64,000 nucleotides of DNA from Tetragonia tetragonoides (taxonomy: Eukaryota > Streptophyta > Magnoliopsida > Caryophyllales > Aizoaceae): assembly GCA_038025085.1 (NCBI GenBank), contig CM076142.1:7786501-7850500 (forward strand), in the 5' to 3' direction. The notes beneath the pieces are model-generated. The model had not been told where the DNA came from. It ran no database searches and worked only from the letters and a program-made list of their open reading frames with translations. The position numbers and the translations under genes were made by a program. Below, in pieces: positions 37,131 through 48,198 of this stretch. Numbering within the stretch: position 1 is the stretch's first letter; each line of letters begins with the position of its first letter.

Positions 37131-39560
37131 ATTATGCTCCCTAATCCCCACACTCTCTCTTGGGAGGCGCAGTCCGCTGGGGCTGCAGCCGCTGACTTGT
37201 CTGTCCGTGATCCTTAAATGTGGTAGAGGTGTTATTTGTAACTTTTTGTAAGGTGGGGGTATGCGTCTTATGTAAAACCTATGTTTTGTATTGTCAACGT
37301 ATTGGTAGAGGGTATGTATCCCGAAGGTGTTTGTCTTGTTTTATCAGTCAGCTATCTGATTATCCCTGTTTTATCCCTTATGATTATTGCCTTTGATTTG
37401 CCGGCTGTCCTTTATTAGATTCGATTTTGTAGTGCTTTGTTATTGCGTGTTGTTGAGCCCTTTTATGGTCTCTATGTTGTTGTTTGGTTGATTTTTGGGT
37501 GGCCTTTGACCTTTTCTGCGATCCCTTTCGATCGACTTTCTGCGATTCCTTTCGATCGACTTTCTGCAATCCCTTTCGATCGTCTTCTGGGCGGCTGTTA
37601 GCCTTTTCTACGATCCCTTTCAATCGTCTTTCGGCGGCCTTTGGCCTTTTCCGTGATCTCTTTCGATCGCTTTATGTGGCATTCATCCTGCTTTCCCTAT
37701 CGTCAATTATTTGGTCATTTGTGTTATTTTGTCTGATAGTTGCATCTACTAACATTAACTAAATGACTTAATATTAAATCGCCTTGGTACTTTGCCAGTG
37801 TGTGGTCTTGCCACTTACAAAATAAGGTATGAGTACGACATGTTTAATAAACGACGCTTTTACATACCTTCCAGCTTGAGTGTGGTTCTCTTTTTTCAGC
37901 AAAAGTACTTTTTCAGGACGTCCGCTTCCATGACCTTTTGATTTTCTTCCCGTTAGTGTATTCTAGCTTGTATGTCCCTTGCCTGATTTTCTTGTTTACT
38001 CTGTAAGGTCCTTCCCAGCTGGCCGACAATTTTCCGTGTTCCTTGTCTTTTGCTGTAGTCTCGGTTTTCCGCAACACAAGGTCGCCAACCCTAAGGGGCC
38101 TCATCCTCACTTTTCTGTTGTAAGATCTTGCCATTCTCTGTTGGTACACCGCCAACCGCTCTCCGGCTTCTTCTCTTTTCTCTTCCCTCAAGTCAAGAGC
38201 TGCCCGCGTCCCGGCTTCATTGTCTGAGCATTCAAAAGTTTTTACCCTTAGGCTGGTGAGTCCAATTTCAACCGGGAGCACCGCCTCTGCGCCGAAGGCC
38301 AGCCCGAAGGGTGTTTCTCCTGTTGCTCCTTTTTCTGTGGTCTTGGCGACCCATAACGTTCCTAGTGATTCCTCTACCCATTGCTTCTTGGCTGCGTCCA
38401 ACCTCTTCTTAATTGCGTTCAATATAATTTTGTTGGCCGCTTCTACTTGGCCGTTTCCTTGTGGCCTTCCCACGGATGAGTTTCTCAATTTGATCGAGAA
38501 CTTGGCGCAATAATCCTGCATTGGCTGCTGACGAACTGTGTTCCATTATCGGTCACTAGTATCATAGGAATCTCGAACCGTGTGATTATGTTCCTCCAGA
38601 CGAACTTCATCACCTGTTTGTCAGTTATTGTGGCTAGTGGTTTTGCTTCCACCCATTTGGTGAAGTAGTCGACTGCTACTATGAGGAACCTCTTGTTTCC
38701 GGTGGCCATTGGGAAAGGACCCATTAAGTCCATGCCCCATTGGGCGAATGGTACCGGATTAGTTACCGGACACAGCTCAGGTGCTGGTGTGTGGATGCTA
38801 GGGGCAAACCTTTAGCACTTGTCGCACTTTTGGGTGAATTCCCTGCTGTCTTTTTCCATTGTCGGCCAAAAGAAAGATGGCCCTTAAGATTTTGACCGTC
38901 AATGTTCTCCCTCCAATGTGGTTTCCGCATATTCCTTCGTGTATTTCTCTCATTGCGTGGTCTGCTTCATAGGGAGTCAGACATTTGAGTAGTGGCAGGG
39001 AAAATGATTTTTTGTACAGCTCACCCTCTATCATACAATACCATGCCGCCTTTCTCCTGACATGACCTGCGTCCATTTTATCCTCCGGTAGGGTTCCTTC
39101 CTGCTTGTAGGCGATGATTTCATCCTGCCAACTAGGCTCCCTTGGGGCCGAGTCCGCCTCCACCTCTATGCCGAAGACGACAATGTTGTCCGTGCTTCGG
39201 CTGGGCAAGATTTCTACGAACACTGTCCGTCTCATTTCATTGATGCTTGAGCTGGCCAACTTGGATAGTATGTCCGCTCTACTGTTGCTCTCTCTTGGTA
39301 TCTGTGTTGTCTCAAACGATTCCAAATTTTTGATCAGCAGCTGCACCTTCTCTAAATATTTTGCCATAGACTCTTCTCGAGCTTCGTATTCGCCTTTTAC
39401 CTGGCATACCACCAACCGAGAATCACTGTAAGCTTTTATCCTTTCTGCTCCGGTATCAATGGTGGTGTCTATCCCTCGTATGAGAGCTTCGTACTCTGCC
39501 TCGTTGTTGGACGCTTTGAAAATTGAACTTGATAGCGTGTTCGTATGAGAGCTTCGTACA
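37131..39560 (-). mobile_element. Truncated Ty3/gypsy LTR retrotransposon (3' pol plus putative LTR)
   Basis: On the minus strand, in order: RNase H tail with AYSDSRLVVCQVKGEY and ESNSRADILSKLAS (39480-about 39240); the integrase zinc-binding region, damaged, with HEGICGNHIGG (about 38950); the integrase core with DLMGPFPMATG, KWVEAKPL and TDNGTQFV (about 38730-38540); and the integrase C-terminus with GRPQGNGQVEAANK and SWEGPYRV (38480-37915). Frameshifts separate the segments (about 38800 and about 38515), and another hits the extreme C-terminus near 37925. The left part (37131-37900), with tandem CGATCCCTTTCGATCG-like units at about 37518-37670, is the likely 3' LTR. The gag, protease, RT and 5' LTR are missing, so the element is dead. 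Confidence 0.85.
39476..39559. repeat. 19-bp direct repeat at the Ty3/F-box junction
   Basis: TCGTATGAGAGCTTCGTAC occurs at 39476-39494 (inside RNase H) and again at 39541-39559, right at the boundary with the F-box-like sequence. The spacing is 65 bp. Confidence 0.95.
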
Positions 39561-40569
39561 CATTTTCCTATCTTTTTTGCTTCGTATGGACTGGTTTTTG
39601 ATATTTCTTCAAACCAGTCTCCTCATTTAAAGGTTATAGAGGTGATGAAGTATGGATTTACTGGAGGTTTGCTCGTCAAGACATTCTCATCGACGACCTG
39701 TAGTTGGAAATCCAAGGAGCACAGTGTAAAGAGTTTCTTTGACTATAGTGCGACTTTATCTGGTCGAGGCATTAGTCTAAACGGTGTTATTTATTGGTTG
39801 GCAATGAAGACAGGTGTTTCAGCTTGTCTGTTTGAGACCTTAGGTGTTGTCGCTCTTTGTGTCGTAAAGGTAACATTGTTGGTGTGTTTATATATTGTAT
39901 TTTGACCACGCATCATTATTGCTGACATTGTCTATTTTCTACAGACTCATGTTGGAGTGATGAATGTGTGAATTTTATGATTCATCCTGATGTACATTTG
40001 CATGCTGTCACTGACTTAGCAGTACAATCTGGTGGTGCTATATATTGGCAATAATCAACCACGATTGTTGGAAAGTAAGATGTATTCTCTTTACTCTTTA
40101 CTCTTTACTCTACTTTTAGGCTTTGTTTAATACGTGATGATTTCTTATCTTTAGGATGATTAATATTGGTGAGTGCAAGTGTGTGTGCTGGAGTTTTGAG
40201 TTTTGTGTTGGTTCCTACAAAGTGCATCTGTGTGCTAATACATTGGTCTTACTGGTTTTCATTACACCAGTATGAACACAAAACATCAAAAGTTGTCAAC
40301 AAATTGAGCTCATTTCAGCATACATGAGCGTACACTAGAAGATCCATTACACACCAGCATATACCACCACCCCTAAAATTAAATTAGAAATACGTACTAA
40401 ACAAAATGCCTTATTGTGTTCCTAAATTACGGTCTATATTTTCTTCTAATGATCACGATTTTGAATATATGAGGCGGGAGCCTCTTTGGAGGCACTGGGG
40501 TAATGTTAATGTAATGTTAATGTTATTGAATCATTGAAAGGAGGATCGTGTTGTATTATTCATAAGAAC

Positions 40570-40855
40570 TAGAGCTGTCAAACGGGTCGGATCCATCTCA
40601 TTTGTGTTTGTATACAAACTCTTAATGTGCTTTCAAGATATGAAACTAGTTTTTTGTCGTTTTTCCCGGGGTCATGTTTTGGGGTATGGCCCCTTTTATG
40701 TCTATTTTAGTGGAATTAGGTCGGGTTCAATCGGTTATTCTCATTTGTCCCGATTGTAACGCGTTTCTGTGTAAACTTTTAGGGGCTATTAAGCTGTCAA
40801 CTTATTTTCTTTTTCCGGATCAGTGTCCGGGGTGGATCAAATTCTGACACTCCTA
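40570..40855. mobile_element. hAT-type MITE with 8-bp target duplication
   Basis: The ends are TAGAGCTGTCA and, inverted, TAGGAGTGTCA. ATAAGAAC is present on both sides (40562-40569 and 40856-40863). At 286 bp, an 8-bp duplication and TAGRGYTGTCA ends indicate a non-autonomous hAT element. Confidence 0.85.
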
Positions 40856-40880
40856 ATAAGAACCATAATGTTATTGATTT

Positions 40881-41030
40881 TTTTTTTTTTAGATAAAAAG
40901 AAAGTGTGTATTAATGAGTATCAAAAAAATTACAGCAAGAGGAGGGCAATATAACCTCCAAAAGACCAAAAGTGTCTAGGGACTAATAAAAGCAGTCCAA
41001 TTATGCTGGACTTGAGTAATAGTTATTGAT
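40881..41030 (-). mobile_element. Retroposon 3' tail, minus orientation
   Basis: A run of T followed by AGATAAAAAGAAAGTGTGTA (inverted: tail TTTTTATCT then poly-A) and a LINE-like 3' region with AGTCCAATTATGCTGGACTT. It is related to the copy at 19505-19735. Confidence 0.5.
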
Positions 41031-42127
41031 AATAATGAAAAATAATTATACTGATTATTTTTATTGATAATAATGAAATAATGATGCTTATTATTTTTAT
41101 TTTTTATGTGTTTATTTAATGATTTTTACATGTCCTGAAATTTATTTGAACAGTAGCAACTACAAGATGTAGTAAATGAAGCCTTAATAATATCCGATCT
41201 GAAATGGGTCATGGTTTGTTACTCGTTTTTCTTTTACTTGTTAGAGAAGTGTTATTCTAGTGTCTTGTCCTTGAAGGTTCCATTCTATTTGTTCATCTCT
41301 GTGTTTCTAACAAATTTTCTGCGCCTATTGTTCATTTGTGCTAATTGTGCTAATCACTTTTTGAGCAGGTCTGAGTGACGACGACCAAGAGATTGAATAT
41401 GTTTCAGTATAATAGGTGTTCATATTAATCCAGCATTAACATATTGTGTGTTAGTTTATCTTTGCATCATAGAAAGTAGGGAAGTTTGTTCTTAATTTGA
41501 AATGTGTGTTTAATGAATCTGGGTGACAAGATGGCAAATGTAAGCCTCATTATATTTGCACTCCAAAATCTATTTGTTGTCATACGGAATGGACTTTCAC
41601 ACTTCAGCAGCCTAATCTTTCATCTTCTTTTTCCCCATTATCAAAACTTATTTTGTTGTACCGATACATCCCAATGCAGAGAGACTCAAAATCAGAAGTG
41701 AAAGCACACACAGAAAAAGGACAAAGAAAAGTATGATATGATATGTTTTTGTACTGTACTACTTAGAAAGCATACATTAATATATTAGCATTCACATTAT
41801 CCCATTACCTCCAAAGAGGTTATGCCAGTTGTCCGCAACCTTACCCGTGTCAAAACAGAGAGGTTAAATCTTTAAAGACCCTGATCATATGCGCACCGAC
41901 CATCAGGCAGATTCATGAACCATTTGATTTAGTCCATTATATTTCATAGCCAACTACGTTTGTATTTCACCTCATTTCCAGTTCAAATTAGGTCAGGTCA
42001 TACTTTTTCTTTAACGAAGTGAAAACTAGACAACTATTTTGTTTCTGCTACATCCTTGCTTGAAGTAATTTATGTGAGCAGGCTTTGTTTTTGAATGTCA
42101 TTACTTAAATTTTGCTTTTGGTTGTAG

Positions 42128-42395
42128 GTGGAAATTCAGAATCATCCATCGCCTTACGAAGAGATCAATGAATCTGACATAACAAGGGAAGGCAAGATGC
42201 CAAATTTTAGTGATCTTCCAACTCCATCTCAAAAGAGATACATAGAGCTGAGGCTGAGGGAGAAACTTGATGATTTGATGTCCAAGACATGCAAAGACAT
42301 CTAGGATATCCCACCATGATCGTCTAAACGGCTTCATTCAGTACCCAACCAACTTGAGAGAGCATTATGACATTTTTAAAGTTGGCCCTGGTTGA
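42128..42395 (+). pseudogene. FAM32A last-exon copy A
   Basis: It starts after TTTTGGTTGTAG like the functional exon at 51892, and ends with the same GGCCCTGGTTGA. Stops and small indels break the frame (for example ATCTAGGATATCCC around 42300-42314). Exon 1 of FAM32A is not present upstream, so it cannot encode the protein. Confidence 0.85.
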
Positions 42396-43113
42396 GTGTA
42401 GTTAAGACATTGGAATCTTTGTACATTTGTTTTCCTGATGTAGTAGCATTTGCTGAAAGATTGTTCTCAATCACCCTTTGCTCAGAGTTTGTATCTTTTC
42501 CTCACCCCTTTAGTCTTGATGTTTTTTTTTCTTCCTAATTTGGCCTCATGTGATGTGTACGAGTCATTTGAAATCAACTCTTCTTTGACTTTATGTAGTT
42601 TGAATTACTCCTTAGCCTCAACCCACTTAATTAAATTAATCAAATCATTGTTGGTGCTACGTTGACATGGTCAGTGCTTGCGTTGGTTGTTCATTTTTAT
42701 TTTTTTATTTTTTTTGCTACAAGAATGCATGCAATAGTCCGCAAACCACATGCGCCCGGCAAGCCAACCCATTTTTAATTGTCTGACGGGTTTAAGTAGA
42801 AGAGGATACCCTCTCTACAAAGAAAGGTAGAGGAGATTTTATTTCCCCCACATAGATAAGGATTTGAACCCTTGACCACTGGGTTGTGAGGGTGAAACAC
42901 TTTCCACTTGTGCTCCCACGTCATCATCATGCTGATTGTTAATTTAATCTGATATGTTCGTTGTTAAACACGAGAGCCCGAACATGAAATATCAAGAATT
43001 GCGTCCGTCGTCATTACAGTAGTTAGCTGGACCACCCGATTAGACTCGAGGGTGCAGGCAATAAAAATTGCCAATATCAAGATTTAAGATTACGCGTTTT
43101 AGCCTTTTAAGAA
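42396..43113. other. Interval between FAM32A copy A and the next repeat unit
   Basis: Ordinary AT-rich sequence, with the SINE at 42695-42925 inside it. No gene is recognised. Confidence 0.5.
42695..42925 (-). mobile_element. tRNA-derived SINE (minus)
   Basis: The minus strand carries AAGTGGAAAGTGTTTCACCC, then a B-box AGGGTTCAAATCC, then a body ending in an A-rich tail (plus strand TTTTTATTTTTTTATTTTTT at about 42694-42713). Its design is close to the SINE at 34526-34731. Confidence 0.65.
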
Positions 43114-43255
43114 GGATAATGTTATTGCCAGGCCATAAAACACTATTACCAGATAATTTTATGCCATATTTTTCTATATATAGAAATTTAGAAGAGCTAA
43201 TATTTTAATATTAGACTTGACAATAGTATTTATTGACCTGGCAATAACATCATCC
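43114..43255. mobile_element. 142-bp MITE with 8-bp target duplication
   Basis: The ends are GGATAATGTTATTGCCAGG and, inverted, GGATGATGTTATTGCCAGG. TTTAAGAA flanks both ends exactly (43106-43113 and 43256-43263). The interior is AT-rich. The 8-bp duplication and GG ends fit hAT- or Mutator-derived MITEs. Confidence 0.9.
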
Positions 43256-44150
43256 TTTAAGAAAGTTGATTATGTTTAGGAGATTATTATGTTTTATTAT
43301 TTTGGATTATTTTTGTCCGATTAAACTCTGTAGGAAAGAAGTTAGTTCTCAAGTCGACAAACCAACCTTTTGCCAGTTACCATTCCTCACAGGCTTACAC
43401 GCTCACACGGTCTCTCTATCAAATTTCAGATTGAAGCTATGAATAAACCATCTTTTCGTTTTTTCTCTCTCAATTTTTTTTCCAAGATTTTGAATTCATA
43501 CCTTAATTTTTTCCAGATTGAAGCTATCAATCAACCAATTAGGTTTATTGCAAATATTTAACTGGGGTGATAGAGTGATACTAATTCTAAATTGCCCAAT
43601 TTGCTAGGTAATCTCCCTTTGTCTTTTTACTATCAATTTGTTTGTTTGAAAGTTCAATTCTCAATTAAACATAGTGGGCAAGAATTTAGTTCATCGAAGA
43701 TTGAAGAATTTAGCAAGAAAGCTCCCTCCTTTAGGGCACAATGTCAATAAAAATTGAGCGAAAGGTCCCACCTTTTTGCTGATACTTCTATTACAGTGTG
43801 CATATCTTTGGGTTTTTTTGTTTTTTTTTTTATATATTTTTTTTATTTTTAATATGTGTGAATTTCAAGTTTGTAGGTAGGGTTTTATATCTGATCTTAA
43901 TTGATTGTTAACTATACAATGCATTAGTGTGGTCTACTTAAGTAGGATGGTTACTAATAATTTGCTAGGGCTAGTTTACTCATATGATTTTGATTTCCAT
44001 CCCTTAGTTTCTTTGCTTTTGTTGGTGACTACTGCAGGAGGAGAGTTGTTGTGGTATTGCTTTCCTGAATACCTTGTTTGAAAATCTGAGGTTGTCGCGA
44101 GTGGTACTTTTAGCTAGAACACATATTTATTGAAGTCTAGGAGTGGGAGT

Positions 44151-46714
44151 ATGACTAGGTTGATTCAATGCAAGTATTCGAACTGTTCGGATAGGATGTG
44201 TTTAAGGTCTGGAAAATCCTTTCTGAGATTATCGACCATTGAGAAGAAAACGGGTTCTGATTGCAAGTTTGGGAATAATCTATTACATAAGTTAACTACA
44301 GGGAAACAAAAGGTGGGACAGAATAGGTTTATAATTGGGAGAAAACGAACACGAAAACAAGTAGCACTACGAAGGAGAAAAAGTTCTGATATGATAGATA
44401 AAATTAAGAGTGAAGATTTGATCAGGGAAATTTTACAAAGGCTTCCTTGGTCTACTATCAGCTGTTACAAGACGACACATCGTGGAAGAAAATCTGAGTT
44501 ACTTGCAAAACCGAAATTCATTCCTTTAGCTCCAGCTAGAAGCTGTTGTCCTGAATATTGTAATTTGTTACAGCAGAATGTTGAGACGCCAAAAGTTAAA
44601 AAGTTCTATTCTCGTTGTTCGACCGAATTACCAAAAGACAGATTACTACGGGCCAGAGATTTCAATCTCTGTTGTTGCTGTGGAATAATCTTATGGCTTC
44701 AAGCTCGTAAGCCATCTATAATATTTTCGTTACATAATCCTCTATCTGGGCAATCTGTGTTCTTACCTAGACCTCCTGTTATTTATGAGCCACCTTTAGT
44801 CACACTTGCTTCCTATGGATTGGTTGTTGATTTTTCTTGCCAGACTCCTCATTTGATAGCTATAGAGGTCATACGGTATGGATTTGATAGTCATTTGCTA
44901 GTCAATACATTCTCATCGAAGACTCGGAGTTGGCAATCCAAGGAGCACAATTTAGAGCCTGTCTTTGGTATTGATGTGAGGTTATCTGGTCGAGGCATTA
45001 ATATGAACGGTGTTATTTATTGGTTGACATGGAGATCAGGTGTTGTGGCTTATGATACTCAGAGTGAGTCCTTTTCTTCTGCGTTGCTTGACATACCTGG
45101 TGATCAGGTTGATGGTAAGTGTTTTTGTGACCCAATAGACAATTACGATGTCGCTGAAACTTGTTCCTACGTGTGTAGTAATACTTGCATGTGCAGATTT
45201 ATGGGACAGTCACAAAACCGTTTATGTTATATAAGGTTCAATGGGGATTTTGAAATATCTATGTGGACCGTTGAATCTGGTGAATGGTCTCGTGGGAAAA
45301 GTTACATTCTTCACGGCTTACCAGGATCTTTGATATATGGTAGAATATTGAGTGTTGACCCACAAGATTGTAATTTATTGTACATTAAGCATAAAAGGAA
45401 AATATTTTCATATCATCTGGAGTTTCACAAGGCAAAGGAGATTCACGTCATCAATTTGGACAGAGTTAGTGATGCTGGCAAAATAACAAGTACTCCTATT
45501 GTTCCTTATGAAGCTCCGAAACTTCCTGCTTGGCTCTCACTCCGAAATTGCTTCGATTATTTATTTGGAAGCTCTTTGTGTTATAAAGGTAATATTGTTT
45601 GTGTGTTTATATATTGATTATTATTATTTAAAGGGGAGGGTTGAGTTTATTTTTTAAGATTAAAATCCTCTTTTTTCTTTTACTTTTCTTCTAATCGTTT
45701 GTAGATGAACTCAGCCCTGCTCCCCAAACTAAGCCCCAAATTTATGAACTCAGCCCCAATTCTCTTGAAATAAAATAAACCAATTTAGAGCTTTGATCAC
45801 CCAATTATAATGGCAAGTAACACCATCGTAAGGTATGGGTTTGTGTCGCACTCCTCAGCTCCAAATTTATGAAGTTGTGAAGTGCGATCATGAAATCTTC
45901 TTGTCCCTTAGTTGTTAGCATAATGTCTTACCGTTGTCAAGCTATTACTTCAAGTGATGTTTTTTTCTTGCCCACCCAGATTCTCTAACAGCTGTGCATG
46001 ATAATCTGCCCGGATTCCAACTAGACTTTTCCCAGAACCTCAATGTCCTTTCAACTTCCCAAAAGGTATTAAGACAAGAAATTTGCATGTAGAAGGTGAA
46101 GGAGTAATGGAGAGTAATGGATGGAGGAAGAACGACTGAAAATGAAATTTTGGTGCTTTAACAATAACCCAAAATCATTCTTTTTCGTGGTTCCCATAAC
46201 CCCATATGACTTAGAAGTTGGAACTGATGTGGGGACAAAACATGGAATTTGGGATTATTGGTGGAGATAGTGAAAGTCGGAATTATTTTGGTTTCACGAC
46301 CTGAAGTTGGGATTATTCTCGGCCAATTTTCCTAAATAAAATTAGGAAAACTATAAAAATGATGCTTGGTTGTGTTTTTAAATTATGGTTACTTATTTTT
46401 TTGTTTATTTGATGGTTTTCTGTTTTTCTGAAGTTTAATTTAAAAGTAGCAACAACATATATTGAACGAAGCCATTATTTAGTGGGATCATGGTTCATGA
46501 CTCTGTTTCTTTCAAATGTTAAAGAAGTGCTATGCTAGTGTCTTATCCTTGACGATTCGATTCTGTTTGGCTCTTCTTTTTGTTTCTTACAAAGTCGTGC
46601 GTCTAAATCTCATTTGTGTTATCCTCTTATTGAGCAGGTCTGTGTGACAATGTTTTTAGGAAATTATGTCCAAGGTTCAATAATGGAGAGTATGAAAATA
46701 TTTCAGTATCATAG
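44151..46714 (+). CDS. F-box-associated (FBA) domain protein, intact copy B
   Basis: Exon 1 is 44151-45588 and exon 2 is 46638-46714 (donor AAAG|GTAATA, acceptor TTGAGCAG|GTCT). Phase closes to give 504 aa. The ATG at 44151 is chosen because the frame extends upstream only to a non-ATG codon. Residues 1-85 are basic (RKRTRKQVALRRRKSS). An F-box-like helix follows, SEDLIREILQRLPWSTISCY, but its second half is degenerate: the usual V-x-K-x-W is replaced by THRGRKSELL. An FBA domain spans about 190-450. FBA F-box proteins are substrate receptors of SCF ubiquitin ligases, but SKP1 binding may be weakened here. Exon 2 ends YENISVS. A 5' UTR exon probably precedes it (acceptor TGCAG near 44037). 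It belongs to a tandem family with decayed copies at 39579 and 50514. Confidence 0.72.
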
Positions 46715-47564
46715 GTAAAACTCTTCTTTGTCCAACATTGACATATTGTGTGGTTTTGTATCATCTAAATTGCTAATTTATTGATCTGTGCATCATATAG
46801 AAAGTACGGAACTTTATTTTAGCTTGGAATTTGAAATTAGTGCTAAATGGGAAATGTAAGATTCATTATATTTGCACTAAAGAACACACTCTTAGAGCAT
46901 ACTGCTCATATTTCTGATATGTTTGATGTCTCAGACTATGTAACTTGTGTTCTTAGAAACCTATTATCTTTGCATCTTTCATGGTTTCTGGAGTCGGGAA
47001 CTTTACGAATTCCTTCCTCATTATATTTGCACTCCATAATCTACTTGTTGTCAAATGTAATTGAACTTTCACACTTCAGCGGCTTAACCTTTCGTCTTTT
47101 TGTTTTTTCCCATTTTCAAAACTTCTTTTGTTGTACCAATACATCTCAAAGCAGAGAGAGACTCAAAATCTGAAGTGAAAGCACCCACACACAAAGGACA
47201 AAAAGTATTGTACTACTTAGAAAGCATACATTAAAACATCAGCATTCGTTGAACCCTGCACCTCCAAAAAGGCTCACGCTAGCTGTCCGCAACCTTACCA
47301 TGTCAAAATAGAGTGGTTAATTCCTTTAAGGCCCTGATCATATATGCATTTGATGAGCCATTTTGATTTAGTCCACTATATTTCATAGCCAGATAAGATC
47401 TTTTCTGATTTGGTTGATGTCTCAAACTGTGCAACTTTGTGTGTGTTCTTAGAAACTTACTTTCTTTATCTTTGCATCTTTCATTGTTTCTAGAGTTCGA
47501 AACTTTATGATGTCATTACTTAAGATTTTTGAATGCCATTAATTTGATTTTGCTTTTGGTGTAG

Positions 47565-47748
47565 GTGGAAATGCAGAATCATCTATCGCTTACAAAGACA
47601 TCTATGAATCTGACAAGATACCAAACTTCAGTGATCTTCCAACTACAGCTGAAAAGAGATATATAGAGCATACGGAGAAACTTAGCTTGATGATTTGATG
47701 TCCAGGGCGGAATTCAAAGACATCTAGGATATACCACCTTGATCGTCA
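47565..47748 (+). pseudogene. FAM32A last-exon copy B1 (partial)
   Basis: It follows GGTGTAG like the functional exon and shares GGAAATGCAGAATCATC, ACTTCAGTGATCTTCCAACT and AAAAGAGATATATAGAGC. It has deletions and is cut off near GATCGTC, where copy B2 begins after a short spacer. No exon 1 is present. Confidence 0.8.
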
Positions 47749-47774
47749 ATAATTTCATTTTGATTTTGGTGTAG

Positions 47775-48198
47775 GTGGAAAAGCAGAATCATCTATCACC
47801 TTACGAATCATCTATCACCTTACGAAGACACCATTGAATCTTTTGACATAACCAGGGAAGGCAAGGTACCATACTTTATCTTTCAACTCCAGCTGAAAAG
47901 AGATTCTTAGAGCAATGGGAGATGCTTGATGATTTGATGTCAAGGGCATTCAAAGACATCTAAGAAATCCCACCGTCATCGTATTCCAGAGGTCCCAAGT
48001 TCGAGTCCTCTCAGGGGCACTGGAGGTTTTACCGGTCGTTAACTTCAGGGCCCATGATATTAGTCAAGCTTTGCTTGGACACCCATGTCATCCGAAAAAA
48101 AAAGAAAAGAAATCCCACCGTGATCGTCTGAACGACTTCAATCAGTTCCTGGCCAATTTGAGTGAGCATTATGACATTTCTTAAGTTGGCCCTGGTTC
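47775..48198 (+). pseudogene. FAM32A last-exon copy B2, interrupted by a SINE
   Basis: The exon copy starts after GGTGTAG, contains an internal duplication of ATCTATCACCTTACGA, and is split at 47976 by a SINE. It resumes at 48107 with the duplicated AAGAAATCCCACCGT and ends GTTGGCCCTGGTTCATTG, so the normal TGA is lost. It is non-functional. Confidence 0.85.
47977..48106 (+). mobile_element. 5'-truncated tRNA-derived SINE with 15-bp target duplication
   Basis: AAGAAATCCCACCGT occurs at 47962-47976 and 48107-48121. Between them lies a B-box GGTCCCAAGTTCGAGTCC, the body CAGGGGCACTGGAGGTTTTA, and an A-rich tail (48095-48106). The A box is missing. It is the same subfamily as the SINE at 57811-57923. 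Confidence 0.9.

Larger units (their letters stand above)
39579..41413 (+). pseudogene. F-box/FBA paralogue, truncated (copy A)
   Basis: From about 39579 the sequence parallels the intact F-box gene at 44151-46714, starting in the middle of its FBA domain (compare YGFTGGLLVKTFSSTT with YGFDSHLLVNTFSSKT, and LSGRGISLNGVIYWL with LSGRGINMNGVIYWL). The frame is lost after about 39905. The matching terminal exon is present at about 41370-41413, after TTTTGAGCAG, encoding GLSDDDQEIEYVSV then a stop. The F-box half is absent; the truncated Ty3 element ends where it should be. A hAT MITE (40570-40855) and a retroposon tail (40881-41030) lie inside. It is non-functional. Confidence 0.8.

Noticed and set aside
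37484..38513. Plus-strand open frames across the Ty3 element (37484-37762, 37979-38227, 38220-38513)
   Set aside because: These are shadows of the integrase and LTR on the other strand; the minus-strand frames carry the recognisable integrase motifs.
46847..47173. 108-residue plus-strand open frame downstream of the F-box gene
   Set aside because: It overlaps sequence shared, with indels, with unit A (41504-41701), where the frame is not kept; it is hydrophobic and without homology, so it is probably a 3' flank.
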